Below, piece after piece: positions 16,920 to 24,994 of a stretch of 64,000 nucleotides of DNA; the stretch's first letter is position 1, and every line of letters begins with the position of its first letter. This DNA comes from Hyphomicrobiales bacterium (GTDB lineage Bacteria; Pseudomonadota; Alphaproteobacteria; Rhizobiales; Rhizobiaceae), in the NCBI GenBank assembly GCA_900471605.1, contig UCEY01000064.1:20664-84663 (forward strand), in the 5' to 3' direction. The notes beneath the pieces are model-generated. The model did no database searches. It had not been told where the DNA came from and saw only the letters and a program-made list of their open reading frames with translations. Made by a program: the position numbers and the translations under genes.

Positions 16920-17309
16920 ATGTTGCAGAACGATGAATCTCGCCTGCTGGTAGGTGACGACATTCCCTCCCTCTTCCATCCCGAGCTCCGGCTGTGGTCT
17001 CGAAGCCACCGGTCCGGCTACTTTCGGAGGGACGAGGCAGACCTCTACAGCATCGCCGCACTTTCCTACGCCGATGCCGCACGGCCGACGATGACGCAGG
17101 TCTATCGCCTGCTCTGCTCGCTGATCGACGAGGATGCTGCTCGTGGCGGAGGCCGGGTCAGAAAGCCCTCCTTCTCGACTTTGCGAAAGATCATCAGGTC
17201 GCTGCCTGCGGAGTTCGTCCATCACCGCCGCCACGGACACCTGACCGCGGCGTCCACTTTCGATCTCGTGTCCGCCGGGTCCGGCGTACTCGGCATCACT
17301 GCAAACTGA
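16920..17309 (+). CDS. Small protein with a TnsB-type helix-turn-helix module (copy 1)
   Basis: 129 residues from the ATG at 16920 (AAGGAGCTGC upstream). Its central part, RPTMTQVYRLL ... PSFSTLRKIIRSLP ... HHRRHG, lines up with RPSMRKCFTIL ... PSRKTFEKMIKSFG ... SARHG in the TnsB of this element, a DNA-binding module in front of the catalytic core. The protein has no catalytic domain. Its first residues, MLQNDESRLLVGDDIP, and the bases around the start recur in the gene at 17727. It may be a stand-alone DNA-binding regulator or accessory protein of transposition. The relation is my own alignment by eye. Confidence 0.55.
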   Translation: MLQNDESRLLVGDDIPSLFHPELRLWSRSHRSGYFRRDEADLYSIAALSYADAARPTMTQVYRLLCSLIDEDAARGGGRVRKPSFSTLRKIIRSLPAEFVHHRRHGHLTAASTFDLVSAGSGVLGITAN

Positions 17310-17335
17310 CCCAAGACTCCAAGAAAGGAAGTCAC

Positions 17336-17641
17336 ATGAAACCGCCTGAAACCATGCCGGGTTTGAAACCGCGCATCAAGGAAGCCTTCCAGACGCTCAA
17401 TTCCCGCGTCCAGGAGGAGCTGCGTATCCGGCAGGAGATGGAGTACGCCAAGCTCGAAGAGGGCAGCCTCGAAATCGCGATCAAGCTAGCACGCAACAAG
17501 CCTGGATTCGAACGCGAAGTCTGGGAATGTATGAGCACGCCTCTTGAGATGATGAACACCACGCACCGTGCCCGCGGTCTGCCGCTGATTAATTACCCGA
17601 GTTATCAGCGGTTCATGCGCCTGCTCCGCACGAACATCTAA
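17336..17641 (+). CDS. Hypothetical small helical protein of the transposition gene cluster
   Basis: 101 residues, start ATG at 17336 with AGGAAGTC upstream. Charged and helical (LKPRIKEAFQTLNSRVQEEL, EMEYAKLEEGSLEIAIKLA), ending in PSYQRFMRLLR, which faintly recalls the PSxxxFxxxI segment of its neighbours. It lies between the two TnsB-HTH-like ORFs, same strand, short gaps, so probably one transcript. No known family. Confidence 0.5.
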   Translation: MKPPETMPGLKPRIKEAFQTLNSRVQEELRIRQEMEYAKLEEGSLEIAIKLARNKPGFEREVWECMSTPLEMMNTTHRARGLPLINYPSYQRFMRLLRTNI

Positions 17642-17726
17642 GGCCTCGTCCTAAAGACATCAGGGGCGGCATTCACCGCCCTGCTGACCAAAAAACTCCC
17701 CCACATCACTGAATAGGAGCTGCCAA

Positions 17727-18158
17727 ATGTTGCAGAACGAATACCTGCGTCTTCCCGTAGGCGCACACATCCCCGAAGCATTCCACGAAAAGCTGGACAG
17801 CCTCGCCCGCTGGGTCCGCGGCCGCCACTGGATCGATATCGAGGCCGACCTGATCCTGGAAGCGATGCTCGAGTACCTGGACGAATGCGAGAAGGACATC
17901 CGGCCGCTGCACGCCCGTCTCTGCCTCCGGATGGAAACCATGTCCCGAATGGATGGCCGCGAGTACCTTGTCCCGTCCTTCGGGGACTTCCGCGACCTGC
18001 TCCACTCGATCCCGAGCGCCCTCGTAGTGCATTGCCGAGCAGCCTCGCGATCGCGGCTGCAGTCGCACCGCACCGGACACGTCCCGACCAAAACCGTGAT
18101 GCAGTTCGCGGAACTGTTTGCCGCCACCGCCAATCCGACCGCCGTAGCAACGAACTAG
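17727..18158 (+). CDS. Small protein with a TnsB-type helix-turn-helix module (copy 2)
   Basis: 143 residues, ATG at 17727 preceded by AGGAGCTGCCAA. MLQNEYLRLPVGAHIP matches the start of the 16920 ORF (MLQNDESRLLVGDDIP), and PSFGDFRDLLHSIPSALV matches its PSFSTLRKIIRSLPAEFV, so the two are paralogues. The segment DIEADLILEAMLEYL corresponds to the helix before the HTH in TnsB. No catalytic residues. It lies upstream of tnsA and is likely co-transcribed with the transposition genes. Function is unknown. Confidence 0.55.
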   Translation: MLQNEYLRLPVGAHIPEAFHEKLDSLARWVRGRHWIDIEADLILEAMLEYLDECEKDIRPLHARLCLRMETMSRMDGREYLVPSFGDFRDLLHSIPSALVVHCRAASRSRLQSHRTGHVPTKTVMQFAELFAATANPTAVATN

Positions 18159-18169
18159 GAGCCTCCGCC

Positions 18170-18370
18170 ATGACCCAGAATCTGCCAGCGCGCCGCCATT
18201 CTGCAAATCCGCCCTTCCTCCAACCGAAGCAACCGGCCGCGGACGGGCAACACCCGGCCGTGACCAGGAATTTCGGCCGCGTGCGTGAGGACGACCTCCG
18301 ACAGCGGCGACCAAACCTTCAGATTCAGCGCTCTCAGAGGAGTCTCTCATGCGCAAGGAACACTACGTAG
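18170..18370 (+). CDS. Candidate small basic protein overlapping tnsA
   Basis: 66 residues, ATG at 18170 just after the previous stop and preceded by AGGAGCCTCCGCC. The product is rich in Pro, Gln and Arg without recognisable domain and overlaps the tnsA start by 22 bases. The ribosome site supports translation, perhaps mainly as a coupling peptide for tnsA. Confidence 0.35.
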   Translation: MTQNLPARRHSANPPFLQPKQPAADGQHPAVTRNFGRVREDDLRQRRPNLQIQRSQRSLSCARNTT

Positions 18371-19116
18371 CCGACCGTCTCATCCGCATCCGCTGCGGTA
18401 ACACCTTCAAGTTCGAGTACTCCGGCGCTCCGAACTACCATCGTCCGACGAAGCCGATCGTTTTCAAGGAGCCGCAGGCAGCGAACGGCAACCGCGTTGC
18501 CAGCACAAAGTCCCCGTTCAGCGCCCGCGGCCGCACGGTCAACCATGGTGATGACCGCACGATGTTTTTCGAGAGCAATCTCGAGCGCCGCACCGCACTC
18601 ATCTTTCAGGCGCGTTCCGATGTCGCCGAGGTCCGTGCACAGTGGCCGACCGTGAAGTGGACCGCTCAGGACGGCAGCCGTCACCGCCATACCTTCGACT
18701 TCTGGATCCGCCGTACCGACGGGGTCAGCATGGCCGTTGCGGTGAAGCCCAAAAAATACGTCGAGAAGTACGGCCTCCTGCACATGCTTGCACGCATCCA
18801 TTCCCAGGGAGCCATCGCGATGTTCGCCGACGACGTGACGGTGGTCACCGAGGACTATGCGAACCAGAACTCGGAGGCGAACGCCAAGCACATCCTCCTG
18901 TCGCGTCGCGTGCGCAACGACGACGAGGTCGAACTCGCTCGCCACGTCGTCGAGCAGATGGACGGCCCGGAGCGCTTCTTCGAGCTCTTCCGCGGCGCGA
19001 CCTCGGAATCTGCCCGCCGCATCGCCCTCTGGTGCCTCATCGATGAAGGTTGCCTTGCCGCATCGGATCCGTCCGAGCGCATCAGCGACCACACCATCAT
19101 GATACGCGAGAAGTAA
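18349..19116 (+). CDS. tnsA: TnsA-like transposition endonuclease
   Basis: 255 residues. Catalytic residues follow the TnsA pattern: Glu in FFESNLERR near residue 75, Asp in RHTFDFWIRR near residue 122, and Lys in AVAVKPKKY near residue 136. In Tn7, TnsA cuts the 5' ends of the element and works with TnsB for cut-and-paste transfer. The C-terminal part with RIALWCLIDEGCL corresponds to the TnsA C-terminal winged-helix domain. tnsB follows after 11 bases. Confidence 0.85.
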   Translation: MRKEHYVADRLIRIRCGNTFKFEYSGAPNYHRPTKPIVFKEPQAANGNRVASTKSPFSARGRTVNHGDDRTMFFESNLERRTALIFQARSDVAEVRAQWPTVKWTAQDGSRHRHTFDFWIRRTDGVSMAVAVKPKKYVEKYGLLHMLARIHSQGAIAMFADDVTVVTEDYANQNSEANAKHILLSRRVRNDDEVELARHVVEQMDGPERFFELFRGATSESARRIALWCLIDEGCLAASDPSERISDHTIMIREK

Positions 19117-19127
19117 GGAGCGATAGG

Positions 19128-21359
19128 ATGAACCTTCACACCAAGCCCCTGGCACGCCACATCCCCAACGTCCCGGTCTACTACTTCGGCAACGCCGAGC
19201 GCATCACGATCGACGGCGCGCACTTCACGCTCGTCAACCAGGACCGCAACGAAACCGTGCTCCGCGACGAGCACGGTCGGACCAAGACGTTCACTCACGA
19301 GTTGATCTATACGCTCTACTGCGCGAACTGCATCGAGGTCCAGCGTCGCGGGTCCGAGTTCGATTTGAAGCGTGAAGTCACGAAAGTCTTCTCAGAGTTT
19401 CCGGAGGAAAAACGCAAGAAGGCCCTTTGGCACAAGGGGCTCTTGGACGAGTTCATCCGCTTCCAGCAGGTCGGAAAGAAGCACCCGATCCTCCGTGAGA
19501 AAGGCTTCAATGAACGGAAGGTGAGCCTCGGTTACGACTGCTTGAAGATCCTCTTGCCGATCCTAAAAGGGATTGTCGTCGAGCGTATGACGAAGCACCT
19601 TTCGGCAAATGAACAGGCTGTAATCCCCGGCGTACCCTGCCCGCGCCACTTCAAGCGCCTCTACGACCGCTATCAGGAGGGTGGCTTCGACATCATCGCG
19701 CTTGTGCCGGACCGCCGCAAGGCGAAGCAGCGCGCCTCCCGCTTCCATCCAGAGGATATCAGCATCTGGCTTTCCGTAGCGAAGTCCTATTGCCACGAGA
19801 AGCGGCCCTCGATGCGTAAGTGCTTCACGATCCTCACGCAGCACATCCAGGACCTCAACTCGGAAAAGGGATTGCTTGAACGCTACCATCATCTTCCCTC
19901 GCGCAAGACATTCGAGAAGATGATCAAGTCGTTCGGCTTGTATGAAATCATGTCTGCCCGCCACGGCGCGGACTATGCTGCGAAGATGCTCGCGATCGTG
20001 AACCAGGGCCTCGAAGTCGAGCGCCCGGGGGAGCGTGTCGAGATCGACTGCTGGCGCGTCGACCTGAACAGCAACATGCTTATCACGGCGTTTGCCGCAC
20101 AGCTCTCCGAAGAAGAACGAGCGATCGTTGCGCAGACGCGCTTGTGGGTCACCGTCGCGATTGACGTTGCCACCCGGTGCATCCTTGCGATGAAGTTCTC
20201 GACGCGCGCGCCCTCGCATCATTCGTCGCTTGCAGCCCTCGAGATGGCCGCTTCCCATAAGAAGTACATCTCGGATGTCGTCGGAGCTGGTGATGAGTGG
20301 CGCTATGCACTCGTCCCGGAAGAGGTTGTCACCGACGCGGGACCCGAGTTCGTGGACCAGCGCTTCGAGACTGCCGTCCTCTCGATGGGCGCGACCATCA
20401 TGCATCCGCCCGCAGGTGCCGCCTCCGCCCGCGGCACCGCGGAACGCGTGTTCCGCACCTGGAGTGACAAGTTCCTCTCCTATTTCGAGGGCCGTACCTT
20501 CTCGAACGTGGTCCAGCGCGGAAAGGCCGGACGAGTTGTCCTCAATGTCGACGAGGTGAGTTTCCACCTCACCCGTGCTGTCATCGACATCTATCACAAC
20601 GAGATCCACGACGGCCTTGGCATGACCCCGTCCATGGCCTGGGACGAGAAGATGGCGAAGTTCGGCGTCATCATGCCCCTCACCCAGCAGGAGCGCCGCA
20701 AGATCTTCGGTATCGAGGTCGAACGCTCGATCAGCGACAAGGGATTCCGCAATCTCGGCATCCACTACCAGGCGGATCCGTTGCAGCTCCTCCGCATCGG
20801 CCAGAAGGCTATCGTCGGTGCTCCCGCCCCGAAGGTCCGCGTTCGCATCGACCAGTTCGACCTCTCCACCGCCGACTACTGGGACGGCCACGAGTGGAAG
20901 GAAGCGGCTGCCGGCAAGCACATCCCCAAAGATCTCTCCATCTACGAGTGGAACCAGGTCAACGTCGACTACAACGCCGTGAACAAGGCGGGTGCTGACA
21001 AGAAGATGTCCGTGCTGCTCGCCGCGGTACGCGATCTACGCGCCGCAGGTGACGCGGCCACGGCCCGCGCGAACCTTGCGACCGACCGTCCGACTACCGA
21101 TCTCGTGGACAAGTGGGACAAGGAGAACCACGGCGGTGAGATCGTCGACGACATCGAGGACGACGTTCCGGAATTGCTGCCGCTCGTGATCGCAGCCGAC
21201 CCGTTGTCGGTTGGCCTCTCAGCGCACGCCACCCTCTACGTGAACACGGCAGAAGCCAAGGCGGCGTCCGCCCCTGATCCGGTGGCCATGACGCCGAAAG
21301 TATCCGGATTCCAGAACCCGCTCTCGTCTGGCGACGAGGACGACGTGAACTTCGAGTGA
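19128..21359 (+). CDS. tnsB: TnsB-like DDE transposase
   Basis: 743 residues from the ATG at 19128 (AAGGAGCGATAGG upstream). An N-terminal region with helix-turn-helix segments (RPSMRKCFTIL ... PSRKTFEKMIKSFG) precedes the integrase core: EIDCWRVDL (first Asp), VVTDAGPEF (second Asp) and GTAERVFRTW (Glu). A Mu-type beta-barrel region follows, then an acidic C-terminal tail (DDIEDDVPELLP and GDEDDVNFE) of the kind that contacts TnsC. It binds the transposon ends and joins the 3' ends to target DNA. Confidence 0.92.
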   Translation: MNLHTKPLARHIPNVPVYYFGNAERITIDGAHFTLVNQDRNETVLRDEHGRTKTFTHELIYTLYCANCIEVQRRGSEFDLKREVTKVFSEFPEEKRKKALWHKGLLDEFIRFQQVGKKHPILREKGFNERKVSLGYDCLKILLPILKGIVVERMTKHLSANEQAVIPGVPCPRHFKRLYDRYQEGGFDIIALVPDRRKAKQRASRFHPEDISIWLSVAKSYCHEKRPSMRKCFTILTQHIQDLNSEKGLLERYHHLPSRKTFEKMIKSFGLYEIMSARHGADYAAKMLAIVNQGLEVERPGERVEIDCWRVDLNSNMLITAFAAQLSEEERAIVAQTRLWVTVAIDVATRCILAMKFSTRAPSHHSSLAALEMAASHKKYISDVVGAGDEWRYALVPEEVVTDAGPEFVDQRFETAVLSMGATIMHPPAGAASARGTAERVFRTWSDKFLSYFEGRTFSNVVQRGKAGRVVLNVDEVSFHLTRAVIDIYHNEIHDGLGMTPSMAWDEKMAKFGVIMPLTQQERRKIFGIEVERSISDKGFRNLGIHYQADPLQLLRIGQKAIVGAPAPKVRVRIDQFDLSTADYWDGHEWKEAAAGKHIPKDLSIYEWNQVNVDYNAVNKAGADKKMSVLLAAVRDLRAAGDAATARANLATDRPTTDLVDKWDKENHGGEIVDDIEDDVPELLPLVIAADPLSVGLSAHATLYVNTAEAKAASAPDPVAMTPKVSGFQNPLSSGDEDDVNFE

Positions 21360-21370
21360 GGTGGTTTGAG

Positions 21371-22447
21371 ATGAGCGACAGCAATATCAGCGAAGCATTC
21401 CGGGAGGCCGCCATGGCGGTCTTCGAAACCCTTGAACCCGCCCGCCAGGAGCGTACGCGGCGGCTCGCGGCAATGTCGACGACATACGTCGCCACCTCAC
21501 GTGACAAGCTTCTCGATCACGCCTTCGATGCCATCGTGGAGAATGCGGCGGCAGAGGTTTTCGGAAAGGCGGCCAAACAGCGTGTCCTTTTCGTCATTGG
21601 TGAAAGCGGCTCCGGAAAGACGACCTCGGTGGAACGACATCTCGCAAAGCGGCCGCAGTTCCGGCCGAGAAAGCGAGCGGATGGTCATGTCGTATACCCG
21701 ATGGTCTCGATGGAGGCTCCCAAGCCTCTCACCCCCAAGGGTTTGGCGCGGGCTGGATTGAAAGCACTGGGACACCAGGCGTTGAACGGCAGTCTCACAG
21801 AGACTGAGTTGTTCGAATTCTGGAAGGAGCAGATCCGCGAACAGGGCGTCCTCTTTCTCGCGATCGACGAAATGCAGCACGTCCTTCGCGGCACCAGTAC
21901 TCAGGAGGTCCAGAACGTGGCGGACATCGTCAAGAGCCTTGTCCAGATTCCCGGATGGCCCTTGCATTTGATCCTCTCGGGTGTGCCCGCCCTTGGACGT
22001 TTCCTCGAGCAGGAAGGCGAAACGGAGCGGCAGCTCAAGGAGCGCAGCATCATCGTCGAGTTTCAGCCGATGACCTACCCGGAAGACGTGAAGGTCATGA
22101 CCAAGGTGATCAAGCAGATCGTCACCGTCGATGCCGGGCTCGCCGCAGACGGCCTCGACAAGAGCGAGTTCGTCCACCGCGTCATCCATGCGGCATCGGG
22201 AGCGTTCGGTTCCGTGATACAGCTTACCCGCAAGGCCTGCGAGAACGCCATGCGCAGCGACCGCTGCGAAGTTTCGATCAAGGACTTCGAGGTCGCCTAC
22301 GCTCTTGCAAGTGGATGCCGCGCGTCCCAGAACATCTTTACCGCCGCAGAGTGGAATCGTATCGAGCCCGGGCAGTCCCTGGCCGAGATGCTGAGGAATG
22401 TTCCGGCAAGAAAGCATTCGAAACCGAGCAAGCGAGCGGGAGCCTGA
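21371..22447 (+). CDS. tnsC: TnsC-like AAA+ ATPase
   Basis: 358 residues from the ATG at 21371 (GAGGTGG upstream; starts 11 bases after the tnsB stop). Walker A GESGSGKTT near residue 80, Walker B LFLAIDEMQH near residue 167, and the sensor region LILSGVP, as in TniB/TnsC regulators. TnsC forms ATP-bound filaments on target DNA, chosen by the TniQ/TnsD partner, and activates TnsAB. The basic C-terminus (RKHSKPSKRAGA) may contact DNA or TnsB. Confidence 0.9.
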   Translation: MSDSNISEAFREAAMAVFETLEPARQERTRRLAAMSTTYVATSRDKLLDHAFDAIVENAAAEVFGKAAKQRVLFVIGESGSGKTTSVERHLAKRPQFRPRKRADGHVVYPMVSMEAPKPLTPKGLARAGLKALGHQALNGSLTETELFEFWKEQIREQGVLFLAIDEMQHVLRGTSTQEVQNVADIVKSLVQIPGWPLHLILSGVPALGRFLEQEGETERQLKERSIIVEFQPMTYPEDVKVMTKVIKQIVTVDAGLAADGLDKSEFVHRVIHAASGAFGSVIQLTRKACENAMRSDRCEVSIKDFEVAYALASGCRASQNIFTAAEWNRIEPGQSLAEMLRNVPARKHSKPSKRAGA

Positions 22448-22451
22448 TCAC

Positions 22452-24308
22452 ATGAACAGCCTCCTCGACCTCTACAGACGCTGCTCTGGAGACAATTCCA
22501 TCGAACCCGACGAGACGCTCGCCGGGTTCGTGTCACGGTTGGCCTGCTCGAAATCGACGAGTCTCAGATCATTCTCCAGAATGAACGCCGTCGATGCAAC
22601 GCAGCGAACATCCGCATCCTCTATTCAGAAACTCGCATCCTGCTCGGGTGTCACCCCGGAATCCCTTGAGTTTCATGCGGTTCGCGGGAAGGCTGGAACA
22701 ATCATTTTCGGCCATAGTCTTGGAATTCATGCCACGATTCACCTCCCGAAGGCGCGCTTCTGCCCCGGATGCATTCAGGAGGACTTCGACACCCGGCCCG
22801 GGAAATTTGATGCTCGGCCTTACGTGCGGGCCGTGTGGCACGTCAACCTTCCCATCTCGTGCTCGCGACATGATAACTTGATTGTGTCTATGTCGTCGCC
22901 GTACGTTCGCGGCTTTGAATATGACTTTCACAGTCACCTCCGGCAGCGTTCGGACGAGCTTCGGGCCATCATTGAGGCGGCAGAAGTCGCCACGGCCACA
23001 CCGTTCGACCATTTCATTCATCGCGCACTCGACGGTGTCTCCGGCCCCGAAGTCATTCCAATTCCGGACCTCGATCTCGACAGCATGATCTCTGTGACCG
23101 AGATGATCGGCTACGTGATCGTGTACGGCAGCCGCGGACGCATCAAGATCACCGACCCGGTATGTCACCGGACCGTACTTCAGGCGGGTTTCGAATACAC
23201 CAGGGATGGCTATGCAGGCATCAAGCGGTTCCTGTTGAAATGTGATGAGAAACTCGGCCGGAACGACATGTTCAATCCGCGCCACCTCTATGGCGCTTTG
23301 CACATCTACCTTTGGGAGCGCCGCCGATCGCGCGGGCATGAAGCGCTTTCACGGTTTGTCGGAGAGCATGTTGCAGACTCGCATGCTCTTGGATTGGACG
23401 ACAGCTACCTCGGCATCCCATACGAACGGCAGTATCACAGTTGCCGGAGCGCGGCTCGCGCCTACGGAATTCCGGCATCCGCCGTCCGATCGGCCGCGAA
23501 GGCACTAGGCTTCTTGAAGCCTGAAGCGGGGAAGAACACTGACATCAAGGTTCCGGTAGAGAATGCTGAATTCATCTGGACGATGGAGATGCTTCGCGAC
23601 GGAATGTCTGCGCGCGAAGTTGAAAACTACCTCGGTGTTGGCTCCGAAATTCTAAGGTCGTTGGAACCAACGTTCATCAAGCGGAACGAGGTGCCAGGTT
23701 CAACCTTCGCTTTTCCAAGACATGAGATCGAGTCGTTTTTGGACTCTCTCGTCCGGCGGGCTCAGCATGCTCCCGTTGAAAAAATGGTGCACTTGGTCGA
23801 GGCCTGTCGAGTTGAGACCTGCACGATTGCAGACATCATCGGCTGGATCCTAGAGGGACGGATCCGAGGTTTCGCATTCACAGATAGCAGCTCGAAAACC
23901 TTCCGCAACCTGGTTGTCGATGTAGACGAAGTGAGATCAGCAAGCCGACCTATACATCCTGGCTTGCCTGTCAGGGATGTCGCGGGGGATATGGGAGTAT
24001 CTGTCCATACCGTTTACAAAATGATCGAAGCCGGGATCTTGGAGACTTTCGAAGGGCGCTCGCACCGGATCGGTCGACATCAGATCTTCATCACCGCCGA
24101 AGCTATTGCAGACTTTCACCGCGAATACGCGATCATGAGCAAGCGCGACGGGCACATTCCATTTCGGCACCGGAAAACACTAACCAAGTCAGGAATCGTT
24201 CCTGCCGTTGATGGAAAGTATTGGCGGATCTCTACAGTTTACGCGAAGTCGGATCTGCCCGCCGATATCGATATGAAACACGAGCGCAAACACCCGCGAC
24301 GAACCTAA
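22452..24308 (+). CDS. tniQ: TniQ/TnsD-like target-selection protein
   Basis: 618 residues, ATG at 22452, 4 bases after the tnsC stop. The N-terminal TniQ domain shows DETLAGFVSRLA and the zinc-binding pairs FCPGCIQED and SCSRHD. Its length is that of TnsD-type proteins, which recognise a fixed chromosomal site, rather than the short TniQ of Cas-associated elements. The C-terminal part includes DVAGDMGVSVHTVYKMI, a helix-turn-helix of excisionase type, and several possible DNA-binding repeats. The attachment site is not identified; it would be expected close to the right end. Confidence 0.85.
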   Translation: MNSLLDLYRRCSGDNSIEPDETLAGFVSRLACSKSTSLRSFSRMNAVDATQRTSASSIQKLASCSGVTPESLEFHAVRGKAGTIIFGHSLGIHATIHLPKARFCPGCIQEDFDTRPGKFDARPYVRAVWHVNLPISCSRHDNLIVSMSSPYVRGFEYDFHSHLRQRSDELRAIIEAAEVATATPFDHFIHRALDGVSGPEVIPIPDLDLDSMISVTEMIGYVIVYGSRGRIKITDPVCHRTVLQAGFEYTRDGYAGIKRFLLKCDEKLGRNDMFNPRHLYGALHIYLWERRRSRGHEALSRFVGEHVADSHALGLDDSYLGIPYERQYHSCRSAARAYGIPASAVRSAAKALGFLKPEAGKNTDIKVPVENAEFIWTMEMLRDGMSAREVENYLGVGSEILRSLEPTFIKRNEVPGSTFAFPRHEIESFLDSLVRRAQHAPVEKMVHLVEACRVETCTIADIIGWILEGRIRGFAFTDSSSKTFRNLVVDVDEVRSASRPIHPGLPVRDVAGDMGVSVHTVYKMIEAGILETFEGRSHRIGRHQIFITAEAIADFHREYAIMSKRDGHIPFRHRKTLTKSGIVPAVDGKYWRISTVYAKSDLPADIDMKHERKHPRRT

Positions 24309-24335
24309 AGCACGAGCAGATCAGAACAAGATGAA

Positions 24336-24357
24336 AACCCGCTTCGGCGGGTTTTTT
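24336..24357 (+). terminator. Intrinsic terminator of the tns operon
   Basis: AACCCGC-TTCG-GCGGGTT followed by TTTT: a perfect 7-bp GC-rich stem with a UUCG tetraloop and T tract, 28 bases after the tniQ stop. Confidence 0.9.
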
Positions 24358-24386
24358 GTTGTCTGCCGTTTCGGCTGCCGAGCAGA

Positions 24387-24510
24387 CATTGCACGTCAAA
24401 CTTCCGAGACACGCGTTAAGTGCCCAATGCCCACCAAGTCGATGCCTACGAAAAATCGAGGTCCGATTTCATTGCATAATTTCCGAAAACCGTGCTCACG
24501 TTAAGTGCCC
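24387..24510. repeat. Two long direct repeats, candidate TnsB sites at the right transposon end
   Basis: Two units of about 40 bases share CATTGCA at the start (24387 and 24470), TTCCGA in the middle, and an identical end, TTAAGTGCCC (24416 and 24501). They lie directly after the tniQ terminator with a period of about 84 bases and do not code. Tn7-type ends carry several TnsB binding sites of this size in the same orientation. A terminal TGT/ACA triplet and the left-end partners are not seen, so this is inferred from position. Confidence 0.6.
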
Positions 24511-24610
24511 TTCTCACCCGTTCTTCGACGTCGGTCATCAGGCATGAAGGATTTCAGGCTAGATGTTCTCGGAAGCGATGCAATCGCCCGAACGATCAGG
24601 GGGACCCTTC

Positions 24611-24973
24611 ATGAACCGGATATGCCGCGCATTTGCAGCCTTGGCTTTTCTCACCCTTCCCGCGGTGGCCCAAGCCGCCGAAAACCGCTGCGGCTGGATC
24701 CAGAACCCGACACCCGGCAACTGGTGGCTGGACGACGCCGAGGATACCTGGACGATCCGCACCCAGGGAAGCGACGAGGAACCGGAGGGCATGGACCTCA
24801 TCCCGGACATTTCCGAGCGCGACTATGTCCGCACCAACGGCAATTACGGTTACGCCTGCGCCTGCATGAAGGTCGATACGGACGACGACGGGCAGATCAC
24901 CAGGATCTATTCGTTCAAGCAACTCAAGCTTGCCCAGTGCCGCAACGACAAGGCGCTGAAATTCCCCGGCTGA
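24611..24973 (+). CDS. Small secreted DUF4087-like protein
   Basis: 120 residues from the ATG at 24611 (CAGGGGGACC upstream). A signal peptide is clear: MNRICRAFAALAFLTLPAVAQAAEN, with cleavage likely after AQA. The mature part, with CGWIQNPTPGNWWL and a YACACMKVD block, matches DUF4087, a periplasmic family of unknown function with conserved cysteines. It is the first gene right of the putative transposon end. Confidence 0.75.
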   Translation: MNRICRAFAALAFLTLPAVAQAAENRCGWIQNPTPGNWWLDDAEDTWTIRTQGSDEEPEGMDLIPDISERDYVRTNGNYGYACACMKVDTDDDGQITRIYSFKQLKLAQCRNDKALKFPG

Positions 24974-24994
24974 TCGTCAGATCTCGAGCCCTCG

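Larger units (their letters stand above)
1..24515. mobile_element. Right portion of a Tn7-like transposon with defence/modification cargo (left end outside window)
   Basis: A tnsA-tnsB-tnsC-tniQ set lies at the right edge (18349-24308), closed by an intrinsic terminator and two long direct repeats (24387-24510) that could be TnsB binding sites. Tn7-like elements carry their transposition genes at one end and cargo towards the other, which fits the run of nucleases, a methyltransferase, toxin-antitoxin genes and an IS remnant to the left. Genes right of about 24.6 kb look like ordinary chromosome. I see no matching left end, no target-site duplication and no obvious attachment gene, so the exact right terminus and the claim that all of 1-16 kb belongs to the same element are inference. 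Confidence 0.55.

Noticed and set aside
19563..20921. Minus-strand open frame of 452 codons
   Set aside because: Antisense to tnsB; no domain of its own.
24387..24510. CRISPR-like repeats
   Set aside because: Only two copies, of unequal length and with internal variation, at a transposon end; no cas genes nearby.
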